Of a stretch of 64,000 nucleotides of DNA, positions 28,557 through 39,334 are shown in pieces. Below the pieces are notes generated by a model that saw nothing but the letters and a program-made list of their open reading frames with translations, made no database searches and was not told where the DNA came from. The position numbers and the translations under genes are program-made. The stretch lies in the NCBI RefSeq assembly GCF_026153355.1, contig NZ_CP110636.1, positions 5,332,001 to 5,396,000 of the forward strand, read 5' to 3'. Source of the stretch: Streptomyces endophytica (GTDB taxonomy: Bacteria > Actinomycetota > Actinomycetes > Streptomycetales > Streptomycetaceae). Position 1 is the stretch's first letter, and each line of letters begins with the position of its first letter.

Positions 28557-29886
28557 ATGAGACGTGTCGCCGCGCCCGGACGGGTGGCACAGCGCTGGAG
28601 CGCGCGGTTGGCGATCGTGGCGGGCGTCGGCGCGACGGTGCTCCTGCTGTCCGTGGCGGGGCTCCGGAGCCTCGTACTGGTGGCCCTGGGGACGGCCGGC
28701 CTGGCGGTTTCGGTGGCGGCCGGATGGTGGGCGCTGTCCCGCCGGGGGTGGCGCGCGGGGTGGCGCTGGTCCTGGCCGTGCTGGCGCCGGTGGCGGTGCT
28801 CGTGTCGTACGTGGCGGCGCGTCTGCTCTGGCTCGTGCTGGTCTCGTTGGCGCTGTGGGTGCTGGCCGCCGCGGCGGGCTGGGCCGCGCTGCGGGCGGAT
28901 GCCGTCGCGCGGGCGTCCCCCGGCCGTCCGGTGCGGCCGCCCGAGCGCGCCTGCCTCCTGATGAATCCGCGCTCCGGTGGCGGGAAGGTGGGGCGTTTCG
29001 GGTTGCGGGAGAAGGCTGAGGCGCTGGGCGCGGAGGTGCTGCTGCTCGACGCCGCCCACCACGGGGACGTGGCCGGGCTCGCCCGCGACGCCCTCGCCCG
29101 TGGGGCCGACCTGCTCGGAGTGGCGGGTGGTGACGGCACGCAGGCTCTGGTGGCGGCCGTGGCCGCGGAGCACGACGTGCCGTTCATGGTGATCCCGGCC
29201 GGGACGCGCAACCACTTCGCGCTGGACCTGGGGCTCGACCGGGACGACCCGTCGCTGAGCCTTGAGGCGCTGACCGACGGGGTGGAGTTCCGGGTGGACC
29301 TCGGCGGGTGGGGGGACGGGCCTTCGTCAACAACGCGTCCTTCGGTGCGTACGCGGAGGTCGTGCAGAGTCCGGCATACCGCGACGACAAGGTCGGCACG
29401 CTGCTGCGGCTGCTGCCCGATGTGCTGACCCATCAGCACGGTCCGCGGCTGTCGGTCAGCGCCGGGGACGTCGGTGTCGACGGGCCGCAGGCCGTGCTGG
29501 TCAGCAACAACCCGTACCGGGTCGGTGATCGTGCGGGGCTGGGCCGGCGCGACCGGCTCGACGGTGGTGTGCTCGGCATGCTGTGCGTGACGGTCGACAG
29601 TGCGGTCCAGGCGGCCGGTCTGCTGCGCGGCCGGCACGCGCAGGGGCTGGTCTCGGTGACCGCCGAGGCGCTCGTGGTCGACGCCGACCGGCCGGAGGTG
29701 CGGGTCGGCGTCGACGGCGAGTCGCTGGCGCTGCCCACTCCCGTGCGCTGTGTCTCGCAGCCGGCCGCGCTACGGGTCCGGGTGCCCCGGCACCGTCCGG
29801 GCGTCCCGCCGGCGCGGCCGCGGCTGGACTGGCGGCGCCTGGGCACCCTCGCCCTCCCCGCGGGCCGTGGGTCAGCCGCCGGCTGA
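28557..29886 (+). CDS. Diacylglycerol/sphingosine kinase-like lipid kinase (two frameshifts)
   Basis: About 443 residues. The N-terminal membrane region has several spans (about 15-120), followed by a DAGK catalytic domain with LLMNPRSGGGK (nucleotide loop), GVAGGDGTQ (the GGDGT motif) and IPAGTRNHFALDL, then NNASFGAYAE and a C-terminal beta sandwich. Frames break at about 28745 (CGGGGGTGG, one G missing) and about 29313 (GGGTGGGGGG, one G missing). Start ATG 28557 has AGGAGG upstream. It probably phosphorylates a membrane lipid or polyprenol. Its end overlaps the convergent MFS gene by 15 bases. Confidence 0.83.
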
Positions 29887-31476
29887 GCGGGCGGCCCCTC
29901 CGGCCGGCAACTCCGCCGGCAGCCGGCGGGTGAACGGGAAGGCGACGAGCGGGATGGCCGCGGCGGCCAGCACGGCGGCCTTGAGGCTGTTCAGCTGTGC
30001 CGTGGCGTAGGAGTCGACGAGCGCATCGGTTTCGGACGGCGGCAGCCCGGCGTGTTCCGCCGCCGCGCGCACCTGGTCCGTGCTCACGAAGCTGACCCCG
30101 GCCTCCATGGCGATGCCGGCCTGGTGGCGTGCCGCGTCGGAGATCTTCGGGTTGTCCTCGATCTGCGTGGTGAAGGCGCTGACCAGGGCGCCGATCAGCA
30201 GGGATCCGATGAGCGCGGTACCGAGGGACGACCCGAGGTTCTGCGCGGTGTACTGCAGGCCGCCCGCTTCACTGCGTTCGGTCTCCCCGACGCTGGACTG
30301 GGTGATGTTGCCCAGCTGGGAAGCGAGCAGTCCCATGCCCAGGCCGAGGACGGCCATGGCCAGGCCGAACGAGAGGTTGTCGATCCGGGGCTCGATCGTC
30401 GCGAGGAGCCACCCGGCCGCCACGACGAGCACGAGCAGACCGCAGCGCACCACGGTGCGGGGTGCGGCGATCCGGCCGAGCAGCGGGCCGGCCATGGCGG
30501 ACAGCAGCATGGTGACCGACACCGGCAGCAGGCGGACCCCGGTCTGGAAGGCGTCGAGGCCCTGGACGACCTGGAGGTACAGGGGGATGACGAAGAACAG
30601 GCCGAGCAGGACGAGGTTCTGGCAGAGCAACATGGTCAGGCCGGAGCGCAGCGGCGGTACGGCGAACAGGGACAGCCGGACCAGCGGGCTCCGTCCGCGC
30701 TCCTGCGCCCGCCGCACCCAGGAACAGAACAGCCACAACAGGACGGCCCCGGCGGCGATGACGAACAAGGTCGGGGCGAAGCCGAACAGGGTGAAGGGAG
30801 GATTGCGCGGCTTCAGCCATCCCCAGGAACTGCTCTGCAGCACGCCCAGGACGACGAGGGCCAGCCCGGCCGCGGACAGTGCCACGCCCACCGCGTCCAG
30901 CTTGGTGCGCGGCCCCGGCTCCGGCGGGGCATCGGGGATCCACCGGACCACGCACAGCATGGCGACGACCACCACGACCTCGCCGGCGAAGACCAGCCGC
31001 CAGGTCAGATACGTCGTCACCCACCCGCCCAGCAGCGGCCCCACCGCGATGCCGGCACCGGCCAGGCCGCCGATGACGCCGTAGGCGACCGACCGCTCCC
31101 TGCCCCGGTAGGCGCCGGCGACGAGCGCGGCGAGGGCCGGGAGGACGAGCGTGGCGCCGAGCCCCTCGATCACGGACCAGCCCAGGGCCAGCACCCACAG
31201 CGACGGTGCCAGCGAGGTGAGGGCGGAGCCGACCGCGTACACGATCAGTCCGACGGTGAAGACCCGGCGGCGCCCGAACGCGTCGCCGAGCTTCCCGCCC
31301 GTGATCATGAAGGCGGCCATGACCAGGGTGTAGAGCGTGATGACGGCCTGGATCGCGGTGACCTCGGTGTCGAAGTCCTCGACCAGCCTGCTGATGGAGA
31401 CGTTCATCACCGACGTGTCCAGCACCATCAGGAACTGCGCCGTCCCGAGCACGATCAGGGCTCGCCATCGCTGCAC
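29872..31476 (-). CDS. MFS drug-efflux transporter, EmrB/QacA type
   Basis: 534 residues and about 14 membrane spans, the DHA2 class. The opening span has LGTAQFLMVLDTSVMNVS (motif D1-like), the loop 2-3 motif is GGKLGDAFGRRR, and an AGAGIAVGPLLGG antiporter motif C follows. GTG 31476 is preferred because GGAGAGG precedes it; an upstream start at 31536 adds a non-conserved extension. Probably exports toxic organic compounds by proton antiport. Divergent from the large LuxR gene across 280 bases, which may regulate it. Confidence 0.9.
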   Translation of the reverse strand: MQRWRALIVLGTAQFLMVLDTSVMNVSISRLVEDFDTEVTAIQAVITLYTLVMAAFMITGGKLGDAFGRRRVFTVGLIVYAVGSALTSLAPSLWVLALGWSVIEGLGATLVLPALAALVAGAYRGRERSVAYGVIGGLAGAGIAVGPLLGGWVTTYLTWRLVFAGEVVVVVAMLCVVRWIPDAPPEPGPRTKLDAVGVALSAAGLALVVLGVLQSSSWGWLKPRNPPFTLFGFAPTLFVIAAGAVLLWLFCSWVRRAQERGRSPLVRLSLFAVPPLRSGLTMLLCQNLVLLGLFFVIPLYLQVVQGLDAFQTGVRLLPVSVTMLLSAMAGPLLGRIAAPRTVVRCGLLVLVVAAGWLLATIEPRIDNLSFGLAMAVLGLGMGLLASQLGNITQSSVGETERSEAGGLQYTAQNLGSSLGTALIGSLLIGALVSAFTTQIEDNPKISDAARHQAGIAMEAGVSFVSTDQVRAAAEHAGLPPSETDALVDSYATAQLNSLKAAVLAAAAIPLVAFPFTRRLPAELPAGGAARSAGG

Positions 31477-31758
31477 GCCTGCACCTCTCCGCGTTCCGGT
31501 GCTCCCCGATGAGGGGCGAGCGACTCCTGATCGCACCCTAGAGCCGTCCGGTGCCCCACGCTCCCTTGGCCAGGGGGCGTGTCACCCGACCGGCCAGGCC
31601 CACCGCACGGCCGTCGTGCGATCACCGGCCGGTGGTGGCGAAGATGGAGGTGCAGGGACATGACGGGTTCGCCGGGACGGCCGGGCCCGGCGTGGTGGAC
31701 GGAGTGGTGGACGGGTGCGGAGCGGGGGCCGCCGGGCCTGTCGCACGGTGGTGATCGG

Positions 31759-34481
31759 ATGGCTTCGACCGGACGCGCGCTCCCGGACGCCGGTCCGCCC
31801 GCGACGCTGCCCTGGTCCGGCGATCCCCTGCTCGACGCCAAACTGACGGTGCCGGCCGCCCCGCGGGCCCACGTCCCAAGACACCGGCTGCTCGACGGGC
31901 TCAGTGCGGGCGCCGCCGGGCCGCTGACCCTGGTCACCGGCCCGGCAGGCACCGGAAAGACCACCCTCGCCGCCGCCTGGGCGCGGAGCGGCGGGCCGCC
32001 CGGCCCGGTCGCCTGGCTGACGCTCGACGCGTACGACCGCACGCCGGGCGTCTTCTGGAGCTACGTCGTGGAGGCCCTGCGGCGGGCCCTCCCCCGGCTG
32101 CCCGACGGCATCGGGATGCCCTCCTCCCCCGGCGAGGCCGGCACCTCCCTGCTCACCCGGCTCGCCGCCGCGACGGAGCGGCTGCCCGCACCCGTGGTCC
32201 TGGTCCTCGACGGTTTCGAGAAGGTGGCGGGCCGGCGCGTCCCGGCCGGTCTGGAGTTCCTCCTCGACCATGCCGGGCCGCTGTGGCGACTGGTCATCAC
32301 CAGCCGTGTCGATCCCCTGCTGCCGCTGCACCGCTACCGGGCAGAGGACCGGCTCACGGAGGTCCGGGGCGCCGACCTGGCCTTCACCCCGCACGAGACG
32401 GCCGTACTGCTGCGCCGGCACGGTCTCCGGCCGCCCGACGACGTCGCGCAGGCCCTCACCCGGCGCACCGAAGGGTGGGCCGCCGGGCTGCGCCTGTGCG
32501 TCCTGGCCATGTGCCGGACCGGCGATCCGGCCGCGTTCGTCCGCTCGTTCGTCCGCTCCGAGCAGGCCGTGTCCGGCTATCTGCTCGCGGAGGTGCTCGA
32601 CGCCCAGTCCGCCGCCACCACGGAACTGCTGCTGCGCACCAGCGTGCTCGACCGCATCCACCCGGATCTGGCGAACGCCCTCGGCGGCGGGGGTGACGCG
32701 GAGGCGATCCTGGCCCGGCTCACGCACGACAACGCCTTCGTCGAGCCGGTGCCCGGCACCACCTGGTGCCGGGTCCACCCCCTGTTCGCGGAGGTACTCC
32801 GCACCCAGCTGCGGATCCGGCACCCCGGTCTCGCCCCGCGCCTCCATGCCCGCGCCGCCCGCTGGCTCGCCGGGGCGGACCGTGTCACGGAGGCGCTGGA
32901 GCACGCCGCGGAGGCCGGGGACTGGCCGTACGGCGCCTCGCTCGCCGTCCATCAGCTGCTGGTCGGGACCCTGCTCGCCACGTCGGAAGCCGAGCGTGTG
33001 GAGGGCGCGTTCGCCCGTATGCCCTCGTCCGTGCCGGGGGACGAACCGGCCCTGGTGGCCGCCGCCTGCCGGCTGGCGCAGCAGGACCGCGCGGGCTGCC
33101 GTACGCACCTCGCCGGGGCCGAACGGGAGAGGGCCCAGCGACAGCTGCCCGGGCAGGGCACACAGCCCGACCCGGAGGTCGCGCTCACCCACGTCCTCCT
33201 CCGCCTGCTGTGCGGGCCGGAGGGAAGCCGGCGACCGGAGCACGGCCGGCGCGGTGACGGAGACGACCGGCGGCTCAGGGCAGCCGAGGAGGCCGCCCGG
33301 GCCGCCTCGGACCTGCTGCGGCGGCTGCCGCTAGGGCTGGTCCGGGCGCATCCCGAGATCGAGGCGCTGCGGCTGCACGGGCTGGCCCGGGCGTTCCTCG
33401 GTGCCGGTCGCCTCGGCGAGGCCCGCCGCCTCGCCGCCGAGGCCGTCGACGCCTGCGCGACCGAGGCGACCCTGCCGCTGCGCCACCGGGCGCTGGGCCT
33501 GCTCGCGCTGGCCGAGAGCGCCGAGGGCGCCCTGACGTCCGCGGAGGACCACGCGCTGCGGGCACTGGCCCCGCCGACGATCAAGTCATCGCCCCGGAAC
33601 GGTGCTCGGGGGCCGGTTGTCTCGCTCTGGCCGTGGTCGCGCTCGAACGGGACGAACACGACGGCCGGGAGGTCGCCCACCGCCGCCTCGAACAGGCCCT
33701 GGCCTGCCCCGACGTGCCCGACGACCCGGTCCTGGCCGCCGAGGCAGCCGTCCTGCGTTCCCGCCTGGAGCTGTCGTGCGGGCGCTGGCAGGCGGCCCTC
33801 GACGCGCTCCCCGCCCCGGGAGCCGCCGACGAGCCGTGGCCCGCCCAGCGGCTCGCCCTCACCCGCGCGGTCGTGGAGCTGGCCCGCGGGGACCACCGGG
33901 CCGCCGTCGCCGCCGTGCACGACGTCCCCGCCGACGGACCGGCGCCCCTCATCACTCTGGCCGGCGCCCACCTCGTCGCCGGGCGCCCGGACCGGGTCCG
34001 TCAGCTGCTGGACCGTGCCGGCGGCTCGGCGGACCTGAGCCTGCCGGACCGGGTGGCCCTCCAGCTGGTACGCGCCCATGCCGCCGTATTGGCGGACGAC
34101 CGGACGACCGCTCGGCAGCTGCTCGTCGACGCGCTGGACGCCGCCCGGCCCGAGCGGCTGCGCCGGCCCTTCACCGACGCCGGCCCCTGGCTGCGCCATC
34201 TGCTGGGCGGCATCGACGGCGCCACCACCGCACCGGCCCGGGGCGCCTGGCTCGCGGCACGGGGCGGCGCGGCCCTCCGCGGCCCGGTGCATTCCCTCAG
34301 CAGCCGGGAACGCGAGGTGCTCGGGTGCGTGCAGCGGATGATGACCGCCGACGAGATCGCCGACGAGCTCCGCCTCTCCGTCAACACCGTCAAGACCCAC
34401 CTGCGCAGCGTCTACCGCAAGCTGGGCGTCTCCCGGCGCCGGGACGCGGTGGAGCGGGCCAGGGAACTGCACGTGCTCTGA
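31759..34481 (+). CDS. Large ATP-binding LuxR-family (MalT/LAL-like) regulator (frameshift)
   Basis: About 907 residues from ATG 31759. A STAND-type ATPase with P-loop GPAGTGKT at 61-68 and VVLVLDGFEKV as Walker B is followed by TPR-like helices and a C-terminal LuxR helix-turn-helix (last 60 residues, LSSREREVLGCVQRM to TVKTHLRSVYRKLGV). The frame breaks at about 33571-33577: CCGCCGACG appears to lack one C, and restoring it gives LAPPDDQVIAPERCSGAG. MalT-like proteins activate transcription when bound to ATP and an inducer; targets unknown. Confidence 0.88.
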
Positions 34482-34587
34482 CGCCGTGCCGGTCCGCCGG
34501 GTCCCACCTGTTCCGGGTGGTGGCGTCGTCCGCCGCCGGCCGCACGCTGCTGCTGAAGGTGCCCCAGCGGTGGGGAGCGACACGACC

Positions 34588-34785
34588 ATGCGCTACGAAT
34601 TCCGGGTGACCGGCGATGTGTCCCGTCTCCTGTCCGAGGCGTTCCCGGAACTGGAGACGGAACCGGTCACCCGGCAGACGCTGTTCTTCGGCACGGTCAC
34701 GGACGAGGCCCATCTGTACGGGCTCCTCGCCCGCTTCCAGGACCTCGGGCTGCGGGTCGAGGAGATGCGCCGCCTGCCGGAATGA
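34588..34785 (+). CDS. Small conserved-looking protein, 65 residues
   Basis: ATG 34588. The sequence has a predicted beta-alpha-beta-like pattern (YEFRVTGDVSRLLSEAFPEL, then LFFGTVTDEAHLYGLLARFQ), resembling small actinobacterial proteins with a ferredoxin-like half fold. No function is known. It sits 106 bases after the LuxR gene and 100 bases before the phosphatase gene. Confidence 0.65.
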   Translation: MRYEFRVTGDVSRLLSEAFPELETEPVTRQTLFFGTVTDEAHLYGLLARFQDLGLRVEEMRRLPE

Positions 34786-34884
34786 GGGAGCCTGCCCGGG
34801 AGGAGGGCCCCGCCCGCTCCCACCCGGGGCAGCGGGCCCGTACCCTCCGGTCCGCGAGCGCGGCCCGGCAGCAGGAGAGGCGCG

Positions 34885-35979
34885 GTGAACGTCCTGCAAC
34901 CCACGCTGACGAAGGTGCCGTGGATCCTCGCGGCGCTGGTGCTGGCGGCCGGCGTACTGCTGGATCTCTTGGCGCCCGAGCCGTACACGGGGCTGCCGCT
35001 GCTGGCCGCCGCCCCGCTCATCGCGGGCGCCACGCTGTCCTTCCGCTCCGCGTTCGCCGTCGTGTGCGTCACCTGCGTGGTCTCGGTGGCGGTGGACGTC
35101 GAACGGGAGCGCCCGGCGACGCCGTTGCTGGTCGATCTGGCCGTGGTCGGGCTGATCGGTGTGCTGGCCCTCGTGGTCAACCGGCTCATCGTGCGGCAGG
35201 GCCGCGATCTGGCGCGGGCCAGGGATGTCGCGGAGGCGGTCCAGCGGGCGGTGCTCCCGCACCCACCGCGGGAGGTGGGCCCGTTGGCCGTGGCCGCGGG
35301 GTACACGGCGGCACAGGCCGAGGCGCGGATCGGTGGCGATCTCTACGCGGTGCAGCAGACGCCCTTCGGGGTGCGGATGATCATCGGGGACGTGCGGGGG
35401 AAGGGGATCGCGGCCGTCGCCGCCGTGGCGGTGGCGATCGGGGCGTTCCGCCAGGAGGCCGAGTACGCCTCCACCCTGGCCGCGCTGTCGCACCGGATGG
35501 ACGAGGCGCTGGCCAGGGAGGCGGCCCGGAGCGGCCCGCTGATCTCGACGGAGGGCTTCACCACCGCCGTGCTGGCCGAGGTCTCCGCCGACGGTGCGGC
35601 GCTGAGCCTGGTGAACCGCGGTCATCCACCGCCGTACCTGGTGTACGGCGGCCGGATCGTGCGGCTCGACCCGACCGCCCCGCAACTGCCCCTCGGGGTG
35701 GGACTGGGTGACCTCGCCCCGGCCGGCTCGGCGTCGGTCGATGTGGTGCGGCTGCCCCCGGGCGCGTCGCTGCTGCTGGTGACCGACGGCGTCACCGAGG
35801 CGCGGGACCGCCACGGCACGTTCTACGACCCCGTCGACTCCGAGCGCCTCCAGCGGCGGTTCGAGGACCCCGACGAACTGGTGGAGGTCCTGACGGACGA
35901 CGTCGGCCGCTGGACCGAGGGCGTGCACGCGGACGACATGGCCATCCTGGTGGTCACCCGGCGCGGCCGCGCCGCCTGA
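34885..35979 (+). CDS. Membrane-anchored SpoIIE-type Ser/Thr phosphatase
   Basis: 364 residues from GTG 34885 with AGGAGAGG upstream. Three or four spans (about 12-105) precede a PP2C-like SpoIIE domain (about 130-362) with GGDLYAVQ and GDVRGKG metal-binding segments and VTDGVTEARD near the end. Such phosphatases typically dephosphorylate anti-sigma-factor antagonists. No partner kinase or antagonist gene is adjacent. Confidence 0.92.
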   Translation: MNVLQPTLTKVPWILAALVLAAGVLLDLLAPEPYTGLPLLAAAPLIAGATLSFRSAFAVVCVTCVVSVAVDVERERPATPLLVDLAVVGLIGVLALVVNRLIVRQGRDLARARDVAEAVQRAVLPHPPREVGPLAVAAGYTAAQAEARIGGDLYAVQQTPFGVRMIIGDVRGKGIAAVAAVAVAIGAFRQEAEYASTLAALSHRMDEALAREAARSGPLISTEGFTTAVLAEVSADGAALSLVNRGHPPPYLVYGGRIVRLDPTAPQLPLGVGLGDLAPAGSASVDVVRLPPGASLLLVTDGVTEARDRHGTFYDPVDSERLQRRFEDPDELVEVLTDDVGRWTEGVHADDMAILVVTRRGRAA

Positions 35980-36004
35980 CGGCCGCGGACGACGGCGGAC
36001 GACG

Positions 36005-37219
36005 TCACACGGTGAACACGAGACTGACGTTGTGTCCGCCGAAGCCGAAGGAGTTGGCGAGCGCGGCGTGCCACCGGCCGGTCCGGTTCTCGCCGCGTAC
36101 CACGTCCAACTCCACCCGGGGATCGAGCCGTTCGAGGTTGCGTACGGCCGGTGCGACACCGTCCCGGAGGGTGAGCAGCGCCGACAGGGCACCCACCGCG
36201 CCGGAGGCGCCGAGCATGTGACCGGTCATCGACTTGGTCGCGGTGACCGGGGCGTGGTCCCCGACGGCGAGGCCGATGGCCCGCGCCTCGGCCAGGTCGC
36301 CGGACTCGGTGGAGGTGGCGTGCGCATGCACGTGGCCGATGTCCCGGGGGCTCACCCCGGCGTCCCGCAGCGCGGCGCCGATGGCATGGACCTGGCCCTC
36401 CGCGTTGGAGGCGGTGATGTGGTCCGCGCTCGACGTGATGCCGGCACCGGCCAGCGTGCCGTAGGCGCGGGCCCGCCGGGCGCGGGCGAACTCGGCGCGT
36501 TCCAGCACCAGCACGCATCCGCCCTCGCCCATGACGAAGCCGCTGCGGGCCTCGTCGAAGGGCCGGGAGACGGACTCGGGGTGCTCGTGCTGCGGGGAGA
36601 GGGCCTTCATCTGGGCGAAGGCGGCGAGGGTGAAGGGGTGCAGGCACGCCTCCACCCCGCCGGCGACCACCACGTCCGCCCGGTCGGCACGGATCAGGTC
36701 CAGCGCCATGGCCAGTGCTTCGGCGCCCGAGGCGCAGGCACTGACCGGGGTGCGGGCGCCGCCCTTGGCGCCGAGGTCCATGCTCACCCAGGCGGCCGGG
36801 CCGTTGGCCATGAGCATGGGGACCGCGAACGGCGAGAGCCGGCGGGCGCCGGACGTCTCGAAGAGGTCGTCCTGGCCGAGGGTGGTCAGCATGCCGCCGG
36901 TCCCGGTGCCGATGACGACGGCGAGCCGTATCGGGTCGACGTCCGGGGCGCCGGCGTCCTGCCAGGCCTCACGGGAGCTGACCAGCGCGATCTGCTCCAC
37001 GCGGTCCAGCTTCCGCGCCTCCGGCCGGGGCAGCGCGGCCGCCGGGTCGTCGGAGAGCTTGGCGGCGACGTGGACCGGGAGGTCCGCGGCCCACTCCTCG
37101 TTCAGGGCCTGCACGCCGGACTTCCCCGCCAGCAGGCCCGCCCAGGTCGACGGCGCGTCACCGCCCAAGGGCGTCATCGCACCGACACCGGTCACCAGCA
37201 CCTGATCCATCGCGGTCAT
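36005..37219 (-). CDS. fabF: Beta-ketoacyl-ACP synthase II (FabF-like)
   Basis: 404 residues from ATG 37219 with GGAGGAG upstream; an upstream in-frame start at 37309 is unneeded. Condenses malonyl-ACP with acyl-ACP in fatty acid or polyketide assembly. The catalytic Cys162 is in VSACASGAEA, the two active-site His are in HAHATSTESGD and KSMTGHMLGASG, and the glycine-rich FGFGGHNVSLVF ends the protein. No ACP, reductase or chain-length partner adjoins, so it may serve fatty acid synthesis as an extra copy or supply a dispersed pathway. Confidence 0.93.
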   Translation of the reverse strand: MTAMDQVLVTGVGAMTPLGGDAPSTWAGLLAGKSGVQALNEEWAADLPVHVAAKLSDDPAAALPRPEARKLDRVEQIALVSSREAWQDAGAPDVDPIRLAVVIGTGTGGMLTTLGQDDLFETSGARRLSPFAVPMLMANGPAAWVSMDLGAKGGARTPVSACASGAEALAMALDLIRADRADVVVAGGVEACLHPFTLAAFAQMKALSPQHEHPESVSRPFDEARSGFVMGEGGCVLVLERAEFARARRARAYGTLAGAGITSSADHITASNAEGQVHAIGAALRDAGVSPRDIGHVHAHATSTESGDLAEARAIGLAVGDHAPVTATKSMTGHMLGASGAVGALSALLTLRDGVAPAVRNLERLDPRVELDVVRGENRTGRWHAALANSFGFGGHNVSLVFTV

Positions 37220-37400
37220 CCCGCTCCTCCCAAGGGCATAGGAAACGCACAAGGTCTGCAACGACCTGCTTCGAGCATGCCAGTGTCTGAGCAGCGAAAA
37301 GATCGGCAAGTGGGCTGATTCGACGGCCTCGGAGTTGTGGGACCCTCACAAGATAGGTCCAGACAAATACCGGGCAGGAAGGCGCGGGGAGAACGGCCGG

Positions 37401-38273
37401 CTACCGAGCCCGCAGGGCGTCGACGGCGATGCGGGCGGCCGTGCCGATGACGGCGTCGGCCGCGGGCAGGGTGGCGGCGGTATGGGCGGTGCGGGTGAAG
37501 ACGGCGACGGCGTAGCGGCCGCCGTCGGGGTACTCGACGACGCCGACTTCGTTGCGCACGGTCGGCAGACTGCCGGTCTTGCCCGCCACGTGCACGTCGT
37601 CGAAGGGGAAGCCGGAAGCCATGCGGTGCGGCCAGACCTGCAGGCCGAGGATGCGGCGGATGGCGGCGCCGTGTTCGGGGGTGCAGGCCTCGTCGCGCCA
37701 GACGGCGCCGAGCAGGCGGGTCATGTCGCGCGGGGTGCTGCGGTTGGTGCGCGCCGGGTCCAGGGCCCGGAGCCGGGTGATGACGTGCGGGTCGGTCAGC
37801 GCCCGGGCGCCGTCGGGGCCGGCGTCCGTGCGTATGGTGGCGAGGAGTTCGCCGAAGGTGTGGACGGCGTGCGTGCCGCTGAGGCCGAGGCGTTGGGTGG
37901 TGCGGTTGACGGCGGCCAGGCCGACGCGGCCCAGCAGGAGGTCGGCGGCGGCGTTGTCGCTGACCGCCATCATCAGGTACGCGACATCGCGCACGGACAT
38001 CCGGACGGGGTCGAGCATCGCGGCCAGTCCGGTGGGGCCCGCGGTGCGCCCGGCCGGCGGGCACTCGACGGGTTCGCCGAGGTCCAGAGCGCCGGTGGCG
38101 GCCAGTTGGTGCAGGGTGACGAGCAGACAGAGCTTGTGGACGCTGGCCGTGCAGACCAACTGGTCTGCGCCCGTGCCGAGTTGTGCGCCGGAGTCGATGT
38201 CGAGGGCGTGCAGCCAGCCGGTGACGCCGGCTTCGGCAAAGGCCGCCTCGATGCGGGCGGGGGTGTCGGTCAC
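37401..38273 (-). CDS. Class A beta-lactamase-like serine hydrolase
   Basis: 290 residues with the three penicillin-recognising motifs: SVHK at 44-47, SDN at 105-107 and KTG at 232-234. No signal peptide is visible, so it may be cytoplasmic or exported by another route. The omega-loop stretch (about 160-184, ending TNRSTPRDM) contains no Glu, so the deacylating Glu166 of true class A lactamases is apparently absent. It could be a slow or non-hydrolysing penicillin binder or an esterase. GTG 38273 overlaps the LysR stop in a GTGA, so LysR probably controls it. Confidence 0.85.
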   Translation of the reverse strand: MTDTPARIEAAFAEAGVTGWLHALDIDSGAQLGTGADQLVCTASVHKLCLLVTLHQLAATGALDLGEPVECPPAGRTAGPTGLAAMLDPVRMSVRDVAYLMMAVSDNAAADLLLGRVGLAAVNRTTQRLGLSGTHAVHTFGELLATIRTDAGPDGARALTDPHVITRLRALDPARTNRSTPRDMTRLLGAVWRDEACTPEHGAAIRRILGLQVWPHRMASGFPFDDVHVAGKTGSLPTVRNEVGVVEYPDGGRYAVAVFTRTAHTAATLPAADAVIGTAARIAVDALRAR

Positions 38274-39249
38274 AGCCAGTACTCCGATGCCGGGCGAAGG
38301 TGCAGCGGGCGCGGGGCCGTCTCGGCCCGCGCACCGGCGGTGGTGCGCAGCGCGTGCGTGGCCGCGTCCGCGAACGCGCCGACCGCGGCGTCACCACGGC
38401 CCTTCGGCCAGGCGACGGAGTGCCGCCAGGCCAGCGGGGCACCGGCCAGCGGACGCCACACGACACCCGATCCGGCGTCCGCGCTCCGGTCGCGGACGTC
38501 CGCGGGCTGGGTGTCGTACGGGCCGAAGGCCACCGCCCCGGCCGACAGGACCAGGCCGCGGACGAAGCTCGCGCCCTGGCCGTGCCGGACGGCGGCGGGG
38601 GTGAAGCCGTTGCGGGCGCAGGTGGTCAGCAGGTCGTCGTAGAGCGCCGGGGCGCTGGTGCGGGGGAAGAGGATCAGGTCGTACCCGGTGAGCGAGGCGA
38701 GCGGCACCTCGTCGAGCGCGGCCGCGGCGGCGCTGCGCGGCAGCAGGACGCCCAACTCGCGGCGCAGGACCGGGCCCAGCTCCAGACCGGTGACGTCGCA
38801 GGGGTGGTGGATGACGCCGACGTCCAGGTCCTGCGAGGCGAACCGGGCGAGTTGCTGAGCCGTGGACAGCTCGTGCAGTTCCAGTTCCAGGCCGGCATGG
38901 TGCCGGGGGAAGTCCGCCAGCACCGCGGCGACGGTCTCGCCGGCGAGGTCGGGCAGCAGGGCGACGCGCAACAGGCCGGTCTCGCCGTCCCGGATGCGGC
39001 GGGCGGTGGCCATGAACGCCTCGGAGCGGGCGAGGAGTTCCCGCGCCTCGGCCAGCAGCAGCGTCCCGGCTTCGGTGATCGTCACCTGCCGGCTGGTGCG
39101 CTCGAACAGCCGGACCCCAACTCCCGCTCCAGCCGCTGGATGCGCTGGGAGAGCGGCGGCTGGGCAATGCCGAGCTCGGCCGCGGCACGGCCGAAGTGTG
39201 ACTGTTCTGCAACAGCCACGAAGCACTCCAGATGCCGAACCAGGTCCAT
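38270..39249 (-). CDS. LysR-family regulator (frameshift after the DNA-binding domain)
   Basis: About 326 residues from ATG 39249. The N-terminal helix-turn-helix reads HLECFVAVAEQSHFGRAAAE and PPLSQRIQRLERELG; then at about 39117-39121 one G is missing from a G run and the effector domain continues in another frame with VRLFERTSRQVTITEAG. The C-terminal domain is the PBP2-type inducer-binding fold. Coupled by overlap to the serine hydrolase. A 17-base dyad in the divergent gap is its probable operator. Confidence 0.86.
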
Positions 39250-39273
39250 GGCCAGCGATCATATCGAGAATTG

Positions 39274-39290
39274 ATCGATCCGAGATCGAT
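39274..39290. promoter_or_regulatory. Perfect dyad, candidate LysR box
   Basis: ATCGATCCGAGATCGAT is a perfect inverted repeat (7+3+7) in an AT-richer pocket between the divergent LysR and esterase genes. Its size and position suit a LysR operator controlling both directions. Confidence 0.6.
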
Positions 39291-39334
39291 ATCGGTCTTG
39301 GACAGGATGCGGTGGGCATTGCTGTCCTCGGGAC

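Noticed and set aside
36234..37318. Frames opposite FabF
   Set aside because: They lack any recognised domain and mirror codon bias; FabF is complete on the minus strand.
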